A stretch of DNA of 64,000 bases from Cynocephalus volans. Taxonomy: Eukaryota > Chordata > Mammalia > Dermoptera > Cynocephalidae. The notes beneath the pieces were generated by a model, which was not told the DNA's origin, ran no database searches, and saw only the letters and a list, made by a program, of their open reading frames with translations. The stretch lies in NCBI RefSeq assembly GCF_027409185.1, contig NC_084462.1, positions 155,297,490-155,361,489 of the forward strand, read 5' to 3'. This document shows positions 56,901-64,000 of the stretch, one piece after another. Both the position numbers and the translations under genes were made by a program. How positions within the stretch are numbered: position 1 is the first letter of the stretch; each line of letters opens with the position of its first letter.

Positions 56901-57941
56901 GGAAGACGTCATCAAGATGATGGAATAGGCGGTCCCCAGCACCACTCTCTCCCACAACTGATCAATTGACAGCTATTAAAATGCTTACACTGCTAACCTG
57001 GGTCAGCTGGAGAAGGGGGAAAAGGAAGAGAGACCCACAGAGTTTAGTAAGGTGGGAGAAGCCATGGTTAGAGAAAGAAGGGACTGTTCCGACCACTTTG
57101 AGCCCAGCTACTTCAGGGTTGGCCCCAATCAGCAGGAGCTGGCAAAGCTATGCCCTTTGCGTAAAGTTGCTTGAGGTCTGCAAGGGAGAAGAGGGCCCTG
57201 CAGTGCACCATACCAGCCTTCAGGACAGTGAGACAGCTGATGGGGTTCTCCTGGACCCACATAGGAGTGAGGGGCTGTGGCCAACCAAAAATAGGAGCCA
57301 CTCAGAGGCTGATGGATTATCAAGAGAGACCCGCACATAGCCTGCCCCGCGGGAAGTGTTTGGAGTGCAAGGGGGAGCAGTTGATCTGCGTTCTGATTGG
57401 CAAAGGCCCACTCAGTGGATACTGGTCAGAGAGATAGAACTGCAGGAGGTGCAGTTTGCTGGAAAGACTCAGTCTCAGGCCAGAATTTCCACACAGCCAA
57501 GGTGTATTCAACCTCACAAGACTGGTAAGTGATTAAAAGGTCAACAATTAAAGTCTGAGCTGCACAAAAAGCCTTCCCCAGAGAATCAGCAACAAAGCAG
57601 CAATTTAGCTCAACCACAGGGTTCAAATGCTGGTCCTCACGGGAAGTTCCCTTACTTTGGAATTAAGCAAAGGACCACAGATTAGTTCTAGTGCAGAGTT
57701 TAAATGGTAGTGGTAGATAATAATTCAACACAGAACTGAAAGAAAAAACCCCCCACAGATCAGAGACAAAGCTCTGATATTAATCAGTAAACATTTGCCA
57801 CCACCAAAGAACACTTATAAAACGTAGAAGAGATAGTAGTCTTCTCAGATGCCCAGACATCAATGTAAAGACACATAGATCGAGAAAGAACAGAGAACTA
57901 GGACATCATCAAAGGAAACAAACCAACCACCAAACCAAGCA

Positions 57942-58840
57942 ATGGACCCCGAGGAACAGCAGATCTATGAAATGTCTGATAGAGAATTCAGAATAACTCT
58001 CTTAAGGATGTTCAGGGAGTTACAAGAAAATACAGACAGAAAATTAAATGATATATGGAAAACAATCCAGGAGCAGACTGAGAAACTTGACAAAGGAATT
58101 GAATCAATTGAAAAAAAAAATAGAAATTCTAGAAATAAAGAATATATTATCTGAACTGAAAAACTTGATAGAAAGCTCCTATAGCAGATCTAATCAAACT
58201 TGGGAAAGAATCAGCAAGCTTGAAGATAAAACATATGAAATTATCAAACTAGAGGAGCAAAAAGAAAAAAGAATAAGAAAAAATGAAACAGAAATACAGC
58301 AAATATGGGACTCCTTCAAGAGAAATAAACTCTGCGTAATTAGCTTACCTGAAGAAGAAGAAAAAGGCAGAGATGTAGAAAGCCCATTCAAGGAAATACT
58401 GGGTGAAAATTTCCCAAGTATGGAGAAAGGTGACAGCATCCAGGTACAGGAAGCTCAGAGGTCGCCAGTCAAATTCAATCCAAGGAGGAACACTCCAAGG
58501 AGCATCACAATCAAATTGTCAAAAACCAAAGACAGAAAAAGGGTACTGAAAGCAGCAAGAGAAAAGAAACACATAACATTCAGCTGAGTCACGCTATGTC
58601 CCTCAGCAGACTTCTCAGTAGAAACCCTACAGGTTGGAAGAGAATGGGATGACATGTTCAGAGTGCAGAAGGAAAAAGACTGTCAGCCAAGAGCTCTCTA
58701 TCCAGCAAAACCAACCTTCCAATATGAAGGAGAAATAAAGTCTTTCTCAGACAAATAAAAAAAAAGGCAATTCACCAACACTAGACCTGACTTACAGGAA
58801 ATGCTAAAGGGAGTTCTTTAACGTGAAAAAAGATGATGCT
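57942..58840 (+). pseudogene. L1 ORF1 remnant
   Basis: The ORF1p RNA chaperone of L1. It starts MDPEEQQIYEMSDREF and continues into a coiled coil (KLNDIWKTIQEQTEKLDKG). A +1-type frame change near 58,110-58,150 moves the rest to another frame, where VQEAQRSP, SITIKLSKTKDRKRVLKAA and, after a stop at about 58,587, RALYPAKP mark the RNA-binding and C-terminal domains. No intact protein can be made. Confidence 0.88.
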
Positions 58841-58976
58841 AAGGAGCAGCAGAAAAACATTTGAAGGTACACAATTCATTAGTTAAGTAAGTTCATGGAC
58901 AACCTCTGAATACTCCAGTGTTATAAGGGCGTGAATAAACTGCCTCTATCCTTAGTATGAAGACTAAAGGACAAAC

Positions 58977-59090
58977 CTGGGGCTGGCCAGTTAGCTCAGT
59001 TGGTTAGAGCGCAGCCTTATAACACCAAGATTATGGGTTTGGATCCCTGTACCAGCTAGCCACCACCCTCCAAAAAAAATAAAATATGTG
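58977..59090 (+). mobile_element. Monomeric tRNA-Ile-like SINE in L1
   Basis: ggggctggccagttagctca, gttggttagagcgcagcctt, end ccagctagccacc and A tail. A perfect 12-bp duplication taaaggacaaac (58,965-58,976 and 59,091-59,102). Confidence 0.93.
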
Positions 59091-59167
59091 TAAAGGACAA
59101 ACGTAGCAAGGCAACAACAAAGGCAAAAACTGTATAAGATATAGGCAGTATAAAAAGAGGTAACTTG

Positions 59168-59337
59168 GGGCCGGCCCGTGGCTCACTCGGGAGAGTGCGG
59201 TGCTGAGAACACCAAGGCCCCGGGTTCGGATCCCATATACGGATGGCCGGTTCACTCACTGGCTGAGCGTGGTGCTCACAACACCAAGTCAAGGGTTAAG
59301 ATCCCCTTACCGGTCATCTTTAAAAAAAAAAAAAAAA
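59168..59337 (+). mobile_element. Dimeric tRNA-Ile-like SINE in L1
   Basis: Near-consensus dimer (ggggccggcccgtggctcac to ccttaccggtcatctttaaa). Perfect 16-bp duplication aaaaagaggtaacttg (59,152-59,167 and 59,338-59,353), suggesting a comparatively recent insertion. Confidence 0.95.
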
Positions 59338-60554
59338 AAAAAGAGGTAACTTGAAACAATAAAATGTCAAAAAGTAGGGGGGCTGGAAATGACATCAAAG
59401 TGGAGAGTTGGCTTTGGTTCTTTCTTTTTTACATATAAAAAGTTCAGTTGTTATTAGTCTAAAATAATGTTATAATAACTGTAACATGTTTTTTGTAAGC
59501 CTCGTGGTAACCATAACACAAAAACATAAGAGACATACTAAAAATAAATAGCAAGAAATCAAAATATACTGCTAGAGAAAACCACTCAATCACAAAGGAA
59601 AATAGTAAGATCAGAAAATAGAAAAAAAAGATTAACAAAGCAATTGGAAAAAAAAGTAATAAAATGGCAGTAACAAGTCCTTATATATCAATAATAACTC
59701 TAAATGCAAGTGGCTTAACTGCCCTAATCAAAAGGCATAGAGTGGCTCAACGGATTATAAAACAAGAGCCAACAACATGCTGCCTGCGAGAAACTCACTT
59801 CACCTATAAAGACACACACTGACTGAAAGTGAAGAGATGGAAAAAGATGTTTCATGCAAATGGAAACCAAAAAAGAGCAAGAGTAACTATACTTATGTCA
59901 GATAAACTAGACTTCAAGCCAAGGAAAGTAAAAAAAAAAAAAAAAAGATAAGAAAGGTCATTATACAATGATAAAGGGATCAATTCAACAAGAGGATATA
60001 ACAATTCTAAATATATAAACACCTAACTGAAGCACCCAGTTATATAAAGAAATTACCATTAGATCTAATGGGAGAAATAGATTCCAAGAAAATAATAGTT
60101 GGGGACTGTAATATCCTACTTTCACCAAAGGACAGATCATCCAGACAGAAAATTAACCAAGAAACTTCAGAATTAATCTCTATTCTAGTTCGATTGGATC
60201 TAATGGACATATACAGAGCATTTCATCAGAAATGTTCAGCTGCAGAATACACATTCTTCTCAGCAGCACATGGAACATTCTCTAGAATAGACCATATGTT
60301 AGGAAACAAAACAATTCTCAACAAATTTTAAAAAACTGAAATCATATCAACTACCTTGTTTGACCACAATGGAATAAAATTAGAAATCAGTAAGACACTA
60401 GAAACCATACAACTACATGGAAGTTAAACAACACACTCCTAGACAATGAATGGGTCAAAGAAGAAATCAAAAAGGAAATTAAAACATTCCTGGAGACAAA
60501 TGAAAATGAAAACACAACATACCAGAACCTTTGGGATACGATAAAAGCTGTTCT

Positions 60555-60656
60555 TCTTCTTTTTTTTTAAAAAAAGATGACCGGTAAGGGGATCTTAACC
60601 CTTGACTTGGTGTTATCAGCACCACACTCTCCCAAGTGAGCCATGGGCCAGCCCAG
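60555..60656 (-). mobile_element. Short fused-form SINE in L1 ORF2
   Basis: Minus strand: head gggctggcccatggctcact fused to tail ccttaccggtcatc. A 13-bp duplication with two mismatches (taaaagctgttct / taaaagcgattct) at 60,542-60,554 and 60,657-60,669. Confidence 0.9.
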
Positions 60657-61222
60657 TAAAAGCGATTCTAAGAGGGAAGTTTATAGCAATAAATGCCTAT
60701 ACCAAAAAAGAAGTAAGAATTCAAGTAAACAACCTGACATTTCACCTAGAGGAACTAGAAAAACACAAACAAACCAAGTCCCATACCAGTAGAGGGAGAG
60801 AAATAACAAAGATCAGAGGAGAAAGAAATGAATTAGAAAATTAAAAAAAAAAATACACAAGATTAATGAAACAAAGTTATTTTTTCAGAAAGATAAAACC
60901 AATAAACCATTGGCTAGACCAACAAAGAAAAAAAGAGAGAAGACTCAAATAAATAATATCAGAAATGGAAAAGGAGACATTATAACTGATACTACAGAAA
61001 TACAAAGGATCATAAGAGACTACTACAAACAACTACATGTGAAGAAATTGGAAAACCTGGAAGAAATGGATAAATTCTTGGACACATACAACTTACCAAG
61101 GCTGAATCGTGAAGAACTAGGAAACTTAAACAGACCAATAACAAGTAATGAGATTGAAGCAGTCATAAAAAGTCTTCCAACAAAGAAAACCCCAGGACCA
61201 GATGGCTTCACTGCCAAATTCT

Positions 61223-61386
61223 TTTTTTTTTTAAAGATGACCGGTAAGGGAATCTCAACCCTTGACTTGGTGTTGTCAGCACCATGCTTAGCCAGTGAGC
61301 AAACTGGCCATCCCTATATGGGATCTGAACCCATGGCCTTGGTGTTATCAGCACCGCACTGTCCCGAGTGAGCCACGGGCCGGCCC
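61223..61386 (-). mobile_element. Dimeric tRNA-Ile-like SINE in L1 ORF2
   Basis: Minus-strand dimer. A perfect 16-bp duplication ttcactgccaaattct (61,207-61,222 and 61,387-61,402) interrupts the L1 reverse-transcriptase region. Confidence 0.95.
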
Positions 61387-63982
61387 TTCACTGCCAAATT
61401 CTACCAAACACTTAAAGACCAATTCTTCTCAAAGTCTTCCAAAAAACTGAAGAGGGGAGAATACTTCCAAATGCATTCTATGAGGCCAGTATTAACCTTA
61501 TACCCAAACCAGAAGATACAAAAAAAGAAAACTACAGACCAATATCCCTAATGAACACAGATGTGAAGATCCTCAACAAAATACTAGCAAGCAGAATCCA
61601 ACAACACATTAAAAAGATCACACACCGTGATCAAGTGAGGTTCATCCCAGGGATGCAAGGATGGTTCAACATATGCAAATCTATAAATGTGATACATCAC
61701 ATCAACAGAATGAAGGGGAAAAAATGATCATTTCTATAGATGCAGAAGAAGCATTTGATAAAATTCAACACCCTTTCATTATAAAAACACTCAACAAACG
61801 AGGTATGGAAGAAATGTACTTCAATATAATAAAGGCCACATACGATGAACCCATGGCTCATATCATACCAAATGAACAAAAATTGGAGGTTTTTCCTCTA
61901 AGATCTGGAGCAAGACAAGGATGCCCACTTTCCCTACTCTTGTTCAACATAGTTCTGGAAGTTCTGGCCAGCACAATAAGGCAAGAGAAAGCAATAAAGG
62001 ACATCCAAATTGGAAGGAGGAAGTCAAACTACCCCTGTTCGCAGATGACATGATTATATACTCAGGAAATCCTAAAGACTCCACCAGGAGATTAATTACT
62101 AGAACTAATAAATGAATTCAGTATAGTGGCAGGATACAAAATCAACACCCAAAATCAATAGCCTTTCTATATGCCAATAATGAAATAGCTGAAGAAGAAA
62201 TCAAAAAAGTAATCCCATTCACAATAGCTACCAAAAAAAAAAAAAAAAGAAAAAGAAACATCTAGGAATAAATTTAACCAAGGAAGTGAAACACCTCTAT
62301 GTTGAAAATTTCAAAACGCTGGTGAAAAAAAATTGAAGAGGACACAAATAAATGGAAAGATAGTCCATGTTCATGGGTTGGAAGAACTAATATCATCAAA
62401 ATGTCCCTATTACTCAAAGCTATCTATAGTCAATACAATTCCCATCAAAATACCAATGACATTCTTCACACAAATAGAAAAAATGATCTTAAAATTTGTC
62501 TGTAACCACAAAAGACCCTGTATAGCTAAAGCAATCTTGGATAAAGAGAACAGTGTTGGAGGCATCACACTTCCTGACTTCAAAATACACTATAAAGCCA
62601 TAGTAACCCAAACATGGCACTGGCATAAAAATAGACAAATAAATCAGTGGAACAGAATAGAGAGCCCAGAAACAAACCCATGCATGTACAGCCAACTGAT
62701 TTTCAATGAAGGTGCCAAGAATATACAGTGCGGGAAGGACAGCCTCTTCAATAAATGGTGCTGGGAAAACTGGATATCCACATGCAGAAGGTTGAAACTA
62801 GACCCTTATCTCTCACCATACACAAAAATCAACTCAAAATGGATTAAAGACCTATATTTAAGACTTGAAACAATGAAACACATGAAATATAAGAAGAAAA
62901 CATACGGGAAACGCTACACGAAATAGGAGCGGGTAGCACTTTTTTGAGTGAGACTGCAAAGGCACAGGCAACTAAAGTAAAAGTAGACAAATGGGACTAC
63001 ATCAAACTGAAAAGCTTCTGCACAGAAAGGGACACGGTCGACAAAAAGAAGAGACAACCTACAGAAGGGGAGAAGGTGTTTTAAATCTACTCATCAGGCA
63101 AGGGGCTAATATTCAGAATATACAAGGAATTCAAACAACTGAACAGCAAAAAACCCAAATAACCCAATTAAAAAATGGGCAAAGGATCTGAACAGACATT
63201 TCTCATATGAAGATATACAAATGGCCAAAAGACACATGAAAAAATGCTCAACATCACTCAGAATCAGGGAAATGCAAACTAAAACCGTAATGAGATATCA
63301 TCTCACCCCAGTTAGATTGGCTGTCATCAAGACAGAAAATAACAAATGGTGGAGAGGATGCAGAGAAAAGGGAACTCTCCTACATTGTTGGTGGGACTGT
63401 AAATTGATACAGCCACTGTGGAAAACAGTATGGAAGTTCCTCAGAGAACTAAAAATAGGTCTATCTTATGACCCAGCTATCCCACCACTGGGTATATACC
63501 CAAAGGAAATGAAATCAATATATCAAAAAGATACCTGCACTCCCATGTTCACTGAAGCACTACTCACAATCGCCAAGAGATGGAATCGACCTAAATGCAC
63601 ATCACAGACGAATGGATTAAAAAGCTGTGGTATATATACACAATGGAATACTATTTCACTACAAAAAGAAATGATATCCTATCATTTGCAGCAACACGGA
63701 TGGAACTGGAAACCATCATGTTAAGTGAGTCAGGCACAGAAAGACAAATACCACATGATATCACTCATATGTGGAATCTAAAAAAAAAGTGGTTCTCATA
63801 GAAATAGAGACTGGGATGATGGTTACCAGAGGCTGGGAGGAGGGGGGGATGGGAGGGGGAAGTGGTGGACTCACGGGTACAAGGCTATGCTGTCTACCCT
63901 AAGTGACGGTGTAGTATATACATGTATTGAAACAACACACTGTGTCCCACAAAATAAGTGTAAATAAAATTGAAAAAGAAGA

Positions 63983-64000
63983 AGAAAGTGGGTTAGAAAT
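63983..64000 (+). repeat. Old L1 resuming after the nested L1
   Basis: After the younger L1's tail the text agaaagtgggttagaaat matches what an old L1 3' end should read after aggcagaaggtag at 56,884-56,896. The window ends here, so only 18 bases support it. Confidence 0.5.

Larger units (their letters stand above)
59664..63800 (+). pseudogene. L1 ORF2 remnant
   Basis: Endonuclease region near 59,664-60,330 (peptides TLNASGL-type, ETHFTYKDTH, FFSAAHGTFSRIDHML). Reverse transcriptase at about 60,900-62,300 ([13 protein letters not shown]; catalytic FADDM at 62,039-62,053). C-terminal part to about 63,800 ([37 protein letters not shown]). Several stops, frameshifts and two SINEs break it. Confidence 0.9.
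56901..63982 (+). mobile_element. Full-length, inactive L1 (LINE-1)
   Basis: 7.1 kb including four SINE insertions, so about 6.5 kb of L1 proper. In order: 5' UTR (from ggaagacgtcatcaagatga), ORF1, inter-ORF spacer, ORF2 with endonuclease and reverse-transcriptase regions, and a 3' UTR with a G-rich tract (gggaggaggggggg-type) and AATAAA at the end. The start and end are bracketed by a decayed duplication (agaaggtagactag 56,887-56,900 / agaaagtgggttag 63,983-63,996). Stops, frameshifts and the nested SINEs make it dead. Confidence 0.9.

Overview
This is a stretch of mammalian nuclear DNA with spliced genes in a repeat-rich background. The repeats suggest a colugo (order Dermoptera). About thirty copies of tRNA-Ile-like SINEs are present as monomers, head-to-tail dimers and fused short forms, matching my memory of the dermopteran t-SINE/CYN families. 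I see no Alu, B1/B2, ruminant, carnivore or horse SINEs. The species call is an inference; the mammalian call is firm.

Left part (1-12,850): the minus strand carries exons 1-17 of ABCD4, the lysosomal ABC half-transporter needed for cobalamin (vitamin B12) export. All seventeen exons join in frame through GT/AG sites and give 545 complete codons. The last one or two exons, with the end of Walker B and the H-loop, lie beyond position 1. The first exon sits in a GC-rich promoter, and the neighbouring end of intron 1 carries a very G-rich minisatellite.

Middle (12,850-42,046): a gene-poor interval of about 29 kb. It holds MIR, L2, L1, MER5/MER20-type and other hAT DNA elements, MaLR-type LTRs, a solo retroviral LTR nested in a MIR, a hAT element with its 8-bp target duplication, an RPL26 processed pseudogene, and many SINEs. 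A repeat-poor, GC-rich block at about 34.6-37.7 kb is the best candidate for the promoter and untranslated first exon of the next gene.

VRTN (42,047-about 45,030, plus strand): the whole vertnin protein (699 aa) lies in one exon that begins one base before the ATG. The protein shows a degenerate OTU-peptidase-like N-terminal half without the catalytic cysteine, then five helix-turn-helix-like repeats. ABCD4 and VRTN are divergent neighbours, as I recall for human chromosome 14q24. Their functions (B12 transport and axial patterning) are unrelated, and nothing here suggests a shared operon-like role.

Right part (45,030-64,000): L2, MIR and SINE insertions, then a palindromic DNA transposon, an old L1 (about 54.9-56.9 kb), and inside that old L1 a full-length but dead younger L1 (56.9-63.98 kb) carrying four SINEs. 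The old L1 appears to resume in the last bases of the window.

I found no new enzymatic or defence system. The most unusual items are the vertnin domain layout, a set of extremely short SINE-derived insertions with target duplications (one tailless, one only a tail), a recurrent fused SINE form, and the layered insertions.
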